Source: CAZJUO01 sp964549245
Lineage (GTDB): Bacteria; Patescibacteriota; Patescibacteriia; UBA10025; JAHIVO01
Length of the DNA: 17,760 bases
Assembly (NCBI GenBank): GCA_964549245.1
Contig: CAZJUO010000022.1
Span: forward strand, 1 to 17,760
Reading direction: 5' to 3'
Part shown: positions 1 to 8,305 of the stretch, piece by piece
How the letters are laid out: each line of letters opens with the position of its first letter
Position numbering within the stretch: the stretch's first letter is position 1
Position numbers and translations under genes: made by a program
Notes under the pieces: model-generated
Told to the model about the DNA's origin: nothing
Database searches by the model: none
Seen by the model: the letters and a program-made list of their open reading frames with translations, nothing else

Positions 1-759
1 ACAACCACGGCTGATTTGGAAAAATACTATAAAACAGTCGCAGAGTCATACCATTCCATTTTCAATGTGCTGGGTATCGGCGATAAAACCGTTTATACTT
101 TTGCCGACGGGGGTACTTTTTCAAAATATTCCCATGAATTCCAAACCATTACTGATGCAGGAGAGGATACCATACACCTTTGCCCCAAATGTGCTATCGC
201 TGTTAATAACGAGATTATTTCCGCCCAATCGGAATGTCCGAAGTGCCATAACCGCCAGCTTAAAAAAGTAAAATCCATTGAAGTCGGCAATATTTTTCCG
301 CTCAAAACAAAATTTTCTGATGCTTTTGAACTCCGCTATACTGATGAAAAAGGCAATCCAAAACCCGTGTATATGGGATGCTATGGCATCGGCCTCGGCA
401 GAGTCATGGGAACTATTGCTGAATTGCATAATGATACCAAGGGATTACAATGGCCCGCTTCTGTTTCTCCGTTTCACGTTCACCTGCTGAACTTATCAAA
501 AAACACTGATACCGCGAAAGCATATTACAAAGAATTGCAGCGTCACGGCATTGATGTACTTTTCGACGATCGTAACGTTTCTGCCGGCGTTAAATTCAAT
601 GACGCTGACCTAATCGGCATCACCATCAGGGCTATCATCAGTGATTCAAAAAAGGATACAATAGAAATCAAACTGCGGCATGAAGCTAATTCAAACCAAT
701 ATCAACCGTCGGATAGCATAAAATTCATTAAATCATTATACCGTGAGTATATTCAATAA
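1..759 (+). CDS. proS: Prolyl-tRNA synthetase, C-terminal part (5' truncated by window)
   Basis: This is the 3' part of a class II prolyl-tRNA synthetase, which charges tRNA-Pro in the cytoplasm. The frame is open from base 1, so the start lies outside the window; an in-frame TTG at 16 is not a credible start. Visible landmarks are a SHEFQ stretch followed by AGED, a VGNIFPL segment, the class II motif 3 region (GCYGIGLGRVMG) and the anticodon-binding domain, with the segment FDDRNVSAGVKFNDADLIG. Between SHEFQ and VGNIFPL there are only about 55 residues, so the YbaK-like editing insertion of E. coli-type ProS is absent. That stretch instead carries two CPKC motifs (visible residues 61-64 and 79-82) that look like a small zinc ribbon. 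The end overlaps the mreB start by 17 bases. Confidence 0.93.
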   Translation, partial: TTTADLEKYYKTVAESYHSIFNVLGIGDKTVYTFADGGTFSKYSHEFQTITDAGEDTIHLCPKCAIAVNNEIISAQSECPKCHNRQLKKVKSIEVGNIFPLKTKFSDAFELRYTDEKGNPKPVYMGCYGIGLGRVMGTIAELHNDTKGLQWPASVSPFHVHLLNLSKNTDTAKAYYKELQRHGIDVLFDDRNVSAGVKFNDADLIGITIRAIISDSKKDTIEIKLRHEANSNQYQPSDSIKFIKSLYREYIQ

Positions 760-1804
760 CTTTTTTGGTAAATTTTCAAAAGACATGGGTATTGACCTTG
801 GTACGGCCAATACGCTTGTTTATGTCAAAGATAAGGGAATTGTCATCAATGAGCCTTCCGTAGTAGCTATTAATACCCGTAACGACCAAATATTGGCAGT
901 AGGGGAAGAAGCCCAGCGCATGATCGGCAAAACACCCGCACATATTGTGGCTTCACGTCCGCTGGTGGATGGGGTTATTTCCGACTTTGAAGTTACGGAA
1001 AAAATGCTCAAGTATTTCATCGATAAAGTCCACCGTGAAAATTTTTCTATTCTGCCCAGGCCTAGAATTGTCATTGGCATTCCGCTTGGCGTTACCGAAG
1101 TAGAAAGAAAAGCGGTAGAAGACGCTTGTTTGAGCGCCGGAGCCCGGGAAGCTTTTCTCATAGAAGAGCCAATGGCCGCCGCCATCGGAGCCCGGTTACC
1201 TATACAAGACGCCTCCGGCAACATGATCGTCGATATCGGCGGTGGTACCACCGAAATAGCCGTTATCTCTCTTGGTGGCGTGGTAACGTGGAAATCGCTC
1301 CGTACGGCTGGGGACGAACTTGATCAAAATATTATTCAGTACTCACGTGATCATTTTAACCTGTTATTAGGCGAACGGACAGCTGAACAAATAAAAATTA
1401 AAATTGGTTGCGCTCTTCCTATGGATGAACCCTTGGAAACGCCCATGCGCGGCAGAGACCTCATCTCCGGATTGCCAAAAGAAGTGATCATAAACAGCAA
1501 CCACATCAAAGAAGCCATCAGCCGTTCATTGCGCATGATTGTTGATAACATAAAAACGACAATAGAGATAACGCCGCCGGAATTAGTAGCTGACATTTAT
1601 GAACGTGGCATTGTGCTGTCAGGCGGCGGCGCCAACTTAAAAAACTTAGACAAGCTGATCCACCAGGAAACAAAAATACCTGTTCATATCACGGATGATC
1701 CGCTGACCGCAGTGGCCCGAGGAGCCGGAATTGTGCTTGACGATTTGGTAAATTTACAGGAAATACTGGCCTCTTCTACTATTGAAGAAAAAATTAAAGA
1801 TTAA
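743..1804 (+). CDS. mreB: Rod shape-determining protein MreB (bacterial actin)
   Basis: This is the actin-like ATPase that polymerises under the membrane and guides lateral wall synthesis. The actin-fold motifs are present: GIDLGTANT (residues 16-24, phosphate 1), DIGGGTTEIAV (about 164-174, phosphate 2), EEPMAAAIGA (141-150) and SGGGANL (293-299, adenosine). The length of 353 residues is usual for the family. The GTG at 743 is chosen because it gives the normal 10-15 residue amphipathic N-terminus before the first motif; an ATG at 785 would start directly on the nucleotide-binding strand. The start lies inside the end of proS, with no SD visible, which suggests co-transcription and translational coupling. 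mreC follows after 3 bases. Confidence 0.97.
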   Translation: MSIFNNFFGKFSKDMGIDLGTANTLVYVKDKGIVINEPSVVAINTRNDQILAVGEEAQRMIGKTPAHIVASRPLVDGVISDFEVTEKMLKYFIDKVHRENFSILPRPRIVIGIPLGVTEVERKAVEDACLSAGAREAFLIEEPMAAAIGARLPIQDASGNMIVDIGGGTTEIAVISLGGVVTWKSLRTAGDELDQNIIQYSRDHFNLLLGERTAEQIKIKIGCALPMDEPLETPMRGRDLISGLPKEVIINSNHIKEAISRSLRMIVDNIKTTIEITPPELVADIYERGIVLSGGGANLKNLDKLIHQETKIPVHITDDPLTAVARGAGIVLDDLVNLQEILASSTIEEKIKD

Positions 1805-1807
1805 GCT

Positions 1808-2623
1808 ATGAAAGTACCAATACGATCTCGATGGGGAGTTGTTATTATTATTGCAGCTGTAATAATTATTGCTGTACTGTTGCAGGCTTTTGGCGTCCTC
1901 AAATTTGCTGAAAATACGACCACGGCGGTTTTATCTCCGGTACAATCGGTTTTTTCTACAACTGCTGATAGGGTTAAAAATTTCTTTGTTTATTTCAGCG
2001 ACATTAAAAGCTTGCGAGAAGAAAACAGAACTCTCAAAGAAGAAATAAATGAATTAACGAATGATAAAATTACATTAGAAAATAAATTAAATGAAGTAGA
2101 GCTTATACAAGAACAAATTGATTATATTACCAGGCATGAATACCGTGGCATAAGCGGTAAAATAATAGGCAGAAGCACCAGCGAATCATTGCAGGTCGTT
2201 ATTATCAATAAAGGCACCCACGACGGTATCCAAAACGGCTATCCGGTAATAGTAGGGGATGGCGTACTCATCGGAAAAATAATTGAAGCCCAGCAGTATA
2301 TTTCAAAAGTCATGCTGCTCAATGACATACGCAGTGAAATCAGCGCTACCGTCCAAAACGACGAGAAAAGTCCGGGTATCGTAGTAGGTGAATACGGGCT
2401 ATCGATAAAAATCGAACTAGTCCCCCAAAACAATACCATTAACGAAAATCAAATAGTTGTAACCTCCGGATTGGAGCAGGACATACCGCCTAACATTATT
2501 ATTGGATATATTGATAAGATATACAAGCAGGAAAGCGGTTTGTTTCAAGAAGCTATTATCAAGCCAGCCGCCCTTTATAAAGACGCTGATATAATATCAG
2601 TAATACTGCCAACCGATGTTTAA
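1808..2623 (+). CDS. mreC: Rod shape-determining protein MreC
   Basis: This is a bitopic membrane protein that links MreB and MreD to the extracytoplasmic PBP2/RodA machinery. One transmembrane helix lies near residues 10-32. A coiled coil rich in E, K and L follows (about 62-105), and then the beta-rich MreC core (about 110-265), which contains segments such as IGRSTSESLQVVIINKG and GYPVIVGDGVLIGKI. At 271 residues it has the expected size. It starts with ATG 3 bases after mreB, without an SD. Its end overlaps mreD by 8 bases, the usual mreBCD order. Confidence 0.93.
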   Translation: MKVPIRSRWGVVIIIAAVIIIAVLLQAFGVLKFAENTTTAVLSPVQSVFSTTADRVKNFFVYFSDIKSLREENRTLKEEINELTNDKITLENKLNEVELIQEQIDYITRHEYRGISGKIIGRSTSESLQVVIINKGTHDGIQNGYPVIVGDGVLIGKIIEAQQYISKVMLLNDIRSEISATVQNDEKSPGIVVGEYGLSIKIELVPQNNTINENQIVVTSGLEQDIPPNIIIGYIDKIYKQESGLFQEAIIKPAALYKDADIISVILPTDV

Positions 2624-3149
2624 AAAAGCAATATATTTTTTACTTATTGTATTAACTGTTTTATGGCAGATGAGTTTTTTATATGAGTTTTCCTTTTTTA
2701 GGAATTATATAAACATTATACTGATCTTGCTGGTTTTGATTACCATGACCATAAATTATAAAAGCGGACTATGGTTCGCCGTTATCTCCGGCATTTTGCT
2801 GGATATCTATTCGCCATTTATCTTCGGGGTGCTTACCATATCACTTATTGTGCCTGTATCACTAAGCTACTTTTTATTGCGTGGTTATTTTGCACGAAAA
2901 TCAACTTATTCACTTCTTCTGGTAATGGCCATCAGCACGCTAGCGTACCATCTGCTGCAATGGGGATTGAGCAATGTATTGTTTCTTTTCGGTGCTAGTG
3001 AAATAAAAATAATTATTACTCCCCAGTTTGTTTATACGGTTATCGGCCAAACTATCATGCATTCTATAATTTTATTGTTGCTTTATTTAGTATTTAAATT
3101 TTTAACACGCAAAATTAAATCTAAAGTCATTTTAAGCGAGCGAGTCTAA
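2616..3149 (+). CDS. mreD: Rod shape-determining protein MreD
   Basis: This is a small polytopic membrane protein of 177 residues, very hydrophobic, with about five to six predicted membrane segments (around residues 5-24, 31-47, 52-64, 68-88, 98-115 and 136-163). The segment SGILLDIYSP near 58-67 matches the conserved G-x-L-x-D pattern of MreD. Sequence conservation in MreD is low, so the assignment rests partly on its position directly between mreC (8-base overlap) and mrdA (TAATG, 1-base overlap). Confidence 0.88.
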   Translation: MFKKAIYFLLIVLTVLWQMSFLYEFSFFRNYINIILILLVLITMTINYKSGLWFAVISGILLDIYSPFIFGVLTISLIVPVSLSYFLLRGYFARKSTYSLLLVMAISTLAYHLLQWGLSNVLFLFGASEIKIIITPQFVYTVIGQTIMHSIILLLLYLVFKFLTRKIKSKVILSERV

Positions 3150-5068
3150 TGGATAATAATATATTTACAAATTATAATAATAATGATGATACCGTTACTC
3201 CCAATAAAAAAAGTAAGTACGATTGGGTGGATGAATCATTCTTATTGAACAATAACCAGCAGGATGAGTATTTAACTCCGAATTTCGATCTTAAAAAACT
3301 ACGCTGGATTTTTATCGGCGTGATCGTCTTGTTCGGCATTATTTCATTCAGAACAGCTTTTTTACAGGTCGTAAAAGGCGATGAATACAGGGAAGCAGCC
3401 GAAGAAAACAGAATACGCATCACGGAAATCAAAGCTCCTCGCGGTATTATTTACGATCGTCATGGCACAGCCTTGACCCATAATATTCCAAACTTTGTGT
3501 TATCCTTTGTGCCCGGTGATTTGCCTGAAAACGATGATGACAAAACCGCACTCCTGAATCAAATAAACCAGATACTGCAAACTGATATTGAAACCTTATG
3601 GCAAACAATAAATGAAGCTCCTGCGCACACTTTCAAATCATATGTTTTGCAGGATCATATCCCTTATGAAAAGGCCTTGCTTCTTCGTATAGCGACTTCT
3701 GATTTGCCCGGTTTTAACATTTCTATTAGCACCTTTCGAGAGTATATATCTTCTCAATATTTTTCTCATATTCTAGGTTATATGGGTAAAATTACTGAAC
3801 AAGAAATCGAAGAATACCCCGGCTATTCATATGATGATTATCTCGGAAAATCGGGTATTGAGCTGTACTACGAAGACACCTTACGGGGTGAACACGGCAA
3901 AAAAGAAATTGAAGTAAATTCATTAGGCAAGGAAAGTAAAATAATTACCGAAACGGAGCCAGTAAGCGGCACCAACGTCGTTTTGACCATAGACAGTGAT
4001 TTACAAAACACGCTTGGCCAGGCTATTGATGATCTGACCGCACAATCCAATTCCATCACCGGAGCGGCCGCTATTGCTATGGACCCCAATAACGGCCAAA
4101 TATTGGCTTTGGCATCCGCACCATCATTTGACAGTAACCGCTTCACCCTAGGCCTATCATCAGAAGAATACAATGAAGTGATTAAAAATCCAAAACAGCC
4201 ATTATTCAATCGTGCCATTTCCGGAGAATACCCTTCCGGCTCTACCATCAAACCATTAATCGCTTTAGCTGGCCTAGAAGAGGGCGTTATTACAGACAAG
4301 ACAACTGTTTTAAGTACTGGCGGTATTCGTATCGGCCAATGGTTTTTTCCTGATTGGAAAGCCGGTGGCCACGGCGTGACCGACGTCCGTAAAGCCATAG
4401 CCGAATCAGTAAACACTTTTTTTTACGCTGTTGGTGGAGGATATGAAGATATCGAGGGCTTGGGAGTAAGTAAAATCAAATCTTACCTTGAGCTTTTTGG
4501 CCTAAACTCAAATCTCGGTATTGACCTTCCAGGCGAATCTAGTGGTTTTTTGCCTACTAAAGAATGGAAAAAAGAAACAAAGGGTGAAAATTGGTACATT
4601 GGGGATACGTACCATTTGAGTATCGGTCAGGGCGATCTTTTGGTAACGCCTTTGCAAGTTGCTAATTACACTTCTATTATTGCTAATGGAGGAACATACT
4701 ACCAGCCAACATTGTTACACTCTTACACAGATTCCAAAAATAATATTTTGGAAAATAATAATCCCGAGATTATACGAAACAACTTTATTGAGAAGCAATA
4801 TTACCAGGATGTTCAGCAAGGCCTCCGTGATGGCGTTTTGTATGGCAGCTCAATTTCTTTATCAAACTTGCCTTTTAGCGTAGCTGGCAAAACTGGCACG
4901 GCCCAATTCAATAACCAAGATGATACGCATGCCTGGTTTACCTGCTACGCGCCATATGAAAATCCGGAAATTGTTATTACCGTAATGGTAGAAAATGGAG
5001 GTGAGGGTCATGCTACTGCCTTGCCCATCGCACGGCAAGGGCTGCTGAACTGGTTTAATCATGAATAG
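3149..5068 (+). CDS. mrdA: Penicillin-binding protein 2, elongasome transpeptidase
   Basis: This is a class B penicillin-binding protein, a monofunctional DD-transpeptidase that crosslinks peptidoglycan during elongation. It has a cytoplasmic N-terminal tail of about 50 residues rich in N and D, one membrane anchor (52-72) and a pedestal domain starting at APRGIIYDRHG (96-106). The transpeptidase domain has all three active-site motifs: S365-TIK, S420-VN and K581-TG. The length of 639 residues is normal. It overlaps mreD by one base (TAATG). No rodA, the glycosyltransferase partner often found beside mrdA, is next to it here. No clear terminator follows the stop codon. Confidence 0.95.
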   Translation: MDNNIFTNYNNNDDTVTPNKKSKYDWVDESFLLNNNQQDEYLTPNFDLKKLRWIFIGVIVLFGIISFRTAFLQVVKGDEYREAAEENRIRITEIKAPRGIIYDRHGTALTHNIPNFVLSFVPGDLPENDDDKTALLNQINQILQTDIETLWQTINEAPAHTFKSYVLQDHIPYEKALLLRIATSDLPGFNISISTFREYISSQYFSHILGYMGKITEQEIEEYPGYSYDDYLGKSGIELYYEDTLRGEHGKKEIEVNSLGKESKIITETEPVSGTNVVLTIDSDLQNTLGQAIDDLTAQSNSITGAAAIAMDPNNGQILALASAPSFDSNRFTLGLSSEEYNEVIKNPKQPLFNRAISGEYPSGSTIKPLIALAGLEEGVITDKTTVLSTGGIRIGQWFFPDWKAGGHGVTDVRKAIAESVNTFFYAVGGGYEDIEGLGVSKIKSYLELFGLNSNLGIDLPGESSGFLPTKEWKKETKGENWYIGDTYHLSIGQGDLLVTPLQVANYTSIIANGGTYYQPTLLHSYTDSKNNILENNNPEIIRNNFIEKQYYQDVQQGLRDGVLYGSSISLSNLPFSVAGKTGTAQFNNQDDTHAWFTCYAPYENPEIVITVMVENGGEGHATALPIARQGLLNWFNHE

Positions 5069-5079
5069 CCTAACATACT

Positions 5080-5088
5080 TGTGGATAA
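5080..5088 (-). promoter_or_regulatory. DnaA-box-like nonamer
   Basis: The + strand reads TGTGGATAA, the exact complement of the E. coli consensus DnaA box TTATCCACA. It lies 12 bases after the mrdA stop codon in the greA upstream gap. A single box may be chance or a regulatory site. No box cluster or dnaA/dnaN gene suggests an origin here. Confidence 0.3.
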
Positions 5089-5132
5089 CTTTCTTGACAA
5101 ATATTCAATAAAATATTACATATTAACTTGTA

Positions 5133-5162
5133 TTGAAACAAAAAAGAAATACTATTTATAAT
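5133..5162 (+). promoter_or_regulatory. Probable sigma70-type promoter for greA
   Basis: A -35 hexamer TTGAAA (5133-5138) and a -10 hexamer TATAAT (5157-5162) are separated by 18 bases, 11 of 12 consensus matches. A start near 5169 would give a leader of about 65 bases. Two other candidates share the gap: a perfect TTGACA at 5094-5099 with only weak -10 sequences 14-17 bases on, and a second TATAAT at 5213-5218 just before greA with no good -35. Which is used cannot be told from sequence. Confidence 0.5.
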
Positions 5163-5234
5163 TTAATTACTACATAAATACTACTGTACTGATTATTTTA
5201 TGTACGTTGATTTATAATTATCATTTCAAGATAT

Positions 5235-5702
5235 ATGACTGATAATAATACATTTATCACCCAACAGGGATTGGTAAAGCTTAAAGAGGAATTACAAAAC
5301 CTCAAAACAAACAAGCGTAAAGAAATTTCAGAGCGTATTCAAGAAGCCAAAGAACTTGGCGATCTTTCTGAAAACGCAGAATATGTCGAAGCCAAAAATG
5401 AACAAGCTTTTATTGAAGGCAGGATTCAAGAGATTGAAAGCATTATCAAACAGGCTACCGTAATCAAAGAAGATGAAACTAGCAGTGATAAAGTTGAAGT
5501 TGGCTGTAAAATTAAGATAAAAAACGAAAAAAATATTATTGAATACTATATCGTTGGATCGAATGAGGCAGATCCTGCAAAAGGAAGAATATCAAATGAA
5601 TCACCAATCGGCAGAGCTTTTTTAGGTAAAAAGATAGGTGATACTATAGAAATCCAGGTACCCAAAGGTATGATAAAATACAAGATTATTGCTATCTATT
5701 AA
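5235..5702 (+). CDS. greA: Transcription elongation factor GreA
   Basis: This cleavage factor enters the RNA polymerase secondary channel and stimulates hydrolysis of backtracked RNA. The N-terminal antiparallel coiled coil (about 8-75) carries the acidic tip DLSENAEY (43-50), with the catalytic Asp and Glu. The C-terminal FKBP-like domain (about 80-155) has the family segments NESPIGRAFLGKKIGD and a final hydrophobic strand. The length of 155 residues is typical. It appears to be a single-gene unit, with promoter-like boxes upstream and a strong hairpin terminator at 5714-5751. No SD precedes the ATG. Confidence 0.96.
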   Translation: MTDNNTFITQQGLVKLKEELQNLKTNKRKEISERIQEAKELGDLSENAEYVEAKNEQAFIEGRIQEIESIIKQATVIKEDETSSDKVEVGCKIKIKNEKNIIEYYIVGSNEADPAKGRISNESPIGRAFLGKKIGDTIEIQVPKGMIKYKIIAIY

Positions 5703-5713
5703 TATATTTAAAT

Positions 5714-5751
5714 AAAAAACCCGATATTACCGGAAAAATATAGGGTTTTTT
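5714..5751 (+). terminator. Rho-independent terminator after greA
   Basis: The arm AAAAAACCC (5714-5722) pairs with GGGTTTTTT (5743-5751). The stem continues through ATAT/ATAT after one G-A mismatch, and the 3' arm forms the U-tract. It separates greA from the lysS run and may work in both directions. Confidence 0.8.
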
Positions 5752-5754
5752 ATA

Positions 5755-5783
5755 TTGCTAAACAGGCGCAATTTTGCTACCAT
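5755..5783 (+). promoter_or_regulatory. Extended -10 promoter of the lysS operon, nearly leaderless
   Basis: The -35 is TTGCTA (5755-5760), the spacer is 17 bases and the -10 is TACCAT (5778-5783), preceded by the extended -10 TG (5775-5776). The predicted transcription start is near 5790, only about 5 bases before the lysS ATG at 5795, so the message would be essentially leaderless. This fits the absence of any SD. Confidence 0.6.
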
Positions 5784-5794
5784 ATACCCATAAT

Positions 5795-7264
5795 ATGAGC
5801 CGATTAGACGAAACCTACAAAATACGAAAAGCAAAAATGGATCTTGCGAAAAAGCAGGGTCTAGAGCTTTATCCTAGCCGAGTCAAACGTACGAGCAGCA
5901 TTAAAAAAGTACTGCAGTATTTTGCTAGAAATGAAAAAGATAAAACTTCTTTAGTTATCACGGGCCGCCTAAAAACGATACGCCTGCACGGTGGTTCATG
6001 TTTTTCCAATATCCAGGACGATTCAGGCGCCATACAGCTTTTTTTTAAAAAAGATCTATTGGGCACTGCCTCCTATCAACAACTTAAGGAATTTGTAGAT
6101 ATCGGAGATTTTTTGCAATGTCAAGGTACTTGTTTTGCGACCAAAAAGGGTGAGAAAACAATTCTTGTTAATGCATACAGCATAATCAGCAAATCATTGC
6201 TTCCATTACCTGAAAAATGGCATGGCCTTTCAGACATAGAGACGCGTTACCGGCAGCGTTATCTTGATTTGATTTCCAACCCTGACATAAAAATAACATT
6301 CCAAAAAAGAGCGCAAATTATAAACACGCTTCGTAATGTTTTGGAAACAAACGGTTTTTTGGAAGTAGAAACTCCAATACTGCAGCCAATTCCGGGTGGC
6401 GCTAACGCTATGCCTTTTGTTACGCATCATCATGCGCTTCATACTGACCTTTATCTGCGTATTGCTCCGGAATTATACCTCAAACGTTTAATAATTGGCG
6501 GTTTTGAAAAAGTATATGAAATTGCTCGATGCTTCCGCAATGAGGGGATAGATAAAGACCACAATCCTGAATTTACCCAGGTCGAATTTTATGCGGCCTA
6601 TTGGGATTATCATATGATGATGGGCTTTACTGAAAAATTAACGTTGGAAATCGTAAAAAGTATTCAAAAAAGCGCAGTCATACCGCACCAGGGTGTTGAT
6701 ATCGATTTCTCTCCACCTTACCAAATATATACTTTTACAGAAGCTTGTCGTAAATATGCCAAAATAGATATCAAAAATAAAAACGAAGCGGAATTACGCA
6801 AGCAAGCTACGGACAGGGGACTTGCCATAGATAAATCTTTCCACAAAGCTAAAATACTTGATGAAATTTTTAAAGAATTGGTACGTGATAATTTGATCCA
6901 ACCTACCTTCATCACTGATCATCCAATTGAACTTTCACCGCTTGCTAAACAAAAAACTGATAATCCCAATTATGTTGAGCGATTCCAGTTGATTGTTGGT
7001 GGCATAGAACTAGCTAATGCCTTTTCAGAACTGAACGATCCAATAGAACAAGAGAGGCGTTTTTTACATCAAGATTCCATTAGGCAATCTGGCGACGAAG
7101 AAGCCCAAAGAATTGACAAAGAATTTATTGAAGCACTGTCATACGGCATGCCGCCTACCGCTGGAATCGGCATCGGCATTGACCGCCTCACCGCTATTAT
7201 TACCAACCAGCACAACCTTAAAGAAGTAATATTATTTCCCACCCTTAAACCCAAAAGTAAATGA
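5795..7264 (+). CDS. lysS: Lysyl-tRNA synthetase, class II
   Basis: This enzyme charges tRNA-Lys. The ATG at 5795 gives 489 residues beginning MSRLDETYKIRKAKM. An in-frame TTG at 5774 lies inside the promoter's extended -10 and is rejected. The N-terminal OB-fold anticodon-binding domain spans about 53-135. The catalytic core has motif 1 around EVETPIL (190-196), the segment YLRIAPELYLKRL (220-232), motif 2 with FRNEG (247-251) followed by HNPEFTQVEF, and motif 3 GIGIGIDRL (457-465). The size is normal for bacterial LysRS. Its TGA overlaps the next ATG (ATGA), so the HD-domain gene is probably translationally coupled. Confidence 0.96.
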   Translation: MSRLDETYKIRKAKMDLAKKQGLELYPSRVKRTSSIKKVLQYFARNEKDKTSLVITGRLKTIRLHGGSCFSNIQDDSGAIQLFFKKDLLGTASYQQLKEFVDIGDFLQCQGTCFATKKGEKTILVNAYSIISKSLLPLPEKWHGLSDIETRYRQRYLDLISNPDIKITFQKRAQIINTLRNVLETNGFLEVETPILQPIPGGANAMPFVTHHHALHTDLYLRIAPELYLKRLIIGGFEKVYEIARCFRNEGIDKDHNPEFTQVEFYAAYWDYHMMMGFTEKLTLEIVKSIQKSAVIPHQGVDIDFSPPYQIYTFTEACRKYAKIDIKNKNEAELRKQATDRGLAIDKSFHKAKILDEIFKELVRDNLIQPTFITDHPIELSPLAKQKTDNPNYVERFQLIVGGIELANAFSELNDPIEQERRFLHQDSIRQSGDEEAQRIDKEFIEALSYGMPPTAGIGIGIDRLTAIITNQHNLKEVILFPTLKPKSK

Positions 7265-7824
7265 CCCTAGATACTGACCGAGAAGCTGCTTTACAATTGA
7301 TGCAGGAATACGTTTCCAATAAAAATCTACGTAAGCATATGTTGGCCGTAGAAGCAGTCATGAAAGCATACGCCAAGATTTTCAATAAAGATACGCGATG
7401 GTGGGGGAATATCGGATTGTTACATGATTTTGACTATGAAAAATATCCATCTTTGAATGACCATCCCTTCAAAGGAGCGGGGATACTAGCCGAGAAAGGC
7501 TATTCCGAAGAGTTCATTAAAACAGTCCTAGCACACGCTCCTCATACAAAAGAACCGCGCGATACTACGGTAAAGAAAACTATTTTTGCCGTAGATGAGC
7601 TGACTGGCTTAATCGTTGCAGTTGCCCTAGTCATGCCGGACAAAAAACTTGTACAAGTTACTGTACCTTCAGTCATTAAAAAACTTCATAATAAAAGTTT
7701 TGCCCGGCAGGTTAATAGAGAAGAAATTTACCAAGGCGCCAAAGAACTTGCCATACCGCTTGAACAACACATACATACGGTAATCCAATCTTTGCAACCA
7801 ATAGCTAATTCCTTAAATTTATAA
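7261..7824 (+). CDS. HD-domain (HDIG-type) phosphohydrolase family protein
   Basis: A cytoplasmic protein of 187 residues with the metal-binding HD-domain signature: H26, the LLHDFDYEKYP segment (H55, D56), H68 in DHPFKG, H92 and H95 in AHAPHT, and D112 in VDELTG. HD-domain proteins of this small type are usually annotated as predicted metal-dependent phosphohydrolases; the substrate cannot be told here. It overlaps lysS by 4 bases (ATGA) and lies 4 bases before the MgtC-like gene, so it is part of the operon. No SD is visible. Confidence 0.85.
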   Translation: MTLDTDREAALQLMQEYVSNKNLRKHMLAVEAVMKAYAKIFNKDTRWWGNIGLLHDFDYEKYPSLNDHPFKGAGILAEKGYSEEFIKTVLAHAPHTKEPRDTTVKKTIFAVDELTGLIVAVALVMPDKKLVQVTVPSVIKKLHNKSFARQVNREEIYQGAKELAIPLEQHIHTVIQSLQPIANSLNL

Positions 7825-7828
7825 ATAT

Positions 7829-8299
7829 ATGGTTTCAGAAGGAGAAATTATTTTGCGAATACTTTTGGTTATTGTCTTTTCGGGCCTTATTGGCATTGAG
7901 CGAAAACACTACCACAAGCCTGCCGGCTTTCGAACGAACGTAATGGTTGGTTTGGGGTCAACTATTATTGCACTGACTGCCATCTACATCTACCAAACCT
8001 ACAATATAAGCAGTAACGTTGATATTGGCAGAATAGTTGGTCAAATCGTCACGGGCATCGGTTTTTTGGGTGCTGGAGCAATCATCCAAGGACGCGGATC
8101 TGTCCATGGACTGACCACGGCGGCCAGTATTTGGGTAGTGGCGGCTATCGGCATGGCAGTTGGTTTAGGATATTACATGCTGGCCCTAACCGCTACTATT
8201 GGAGCTTTGCTGGTGCTGGTAGTCTTGGGTAGGATAGAACATAAATTTGAACAAAAATTCATAGAACATGAGAAATCTATTCACCATAAAGATAATTAA
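7829..8299 (+). CDS. MgtC/SapB family membrane protein
   Basis: This 156-residue protein has four to five hydrophobic segments (about 8-23, 38-56, 68-86, 97-113 and 116-134). It carries the MgtC signature: E24 followed by PAGFRT (31-36), the GIGFLGAG loop (76-83) and GLTTAASIW (94-102). The C-terminal ACT-like cytoplasmic domain of longer MgtC proteins is missing, so this is the short SapB-type form. MgtC of Salmonella affects growth in low magnesium and the F-type ATP synthase; whether this protein does so is unknown. It is preceded by the HD gene at 4 bases and followed by serS at 6 bases, with no SD. Confidence 0.88.
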   Translation: MVSEGEIILRILLVIVFSGLIGIERKHYHKPAGFRTNVMVGLGSTIIALTAIYIYQTYNISSNVDIGRIVGQIVTGIGFLGAGAIIQGRGSVHGLTTAASIWVVAAIGMAVGLGYYMLALTATIGALLVLVVLGRIEHKFEQKFIEHEKSIHHKDN

Positions 8300-8305
8300 T
8301 ATAAC

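Noticed and set aside
820..1251. A 143-codon minus-strand frame inside mreB
   Set aside because: A shadow of the conserved MreB coding sequence; its translation has low-complexity, antisense-like composition.
3868..4416. A 182-codon open frame on the minus strand inside mrdA
   Set aside because: It lies entirely opposite the PBP2 transpeptidase domain, whose active-site motifs confirm the plus-strand frame. No SD or promoter and no recognisable protein feature.
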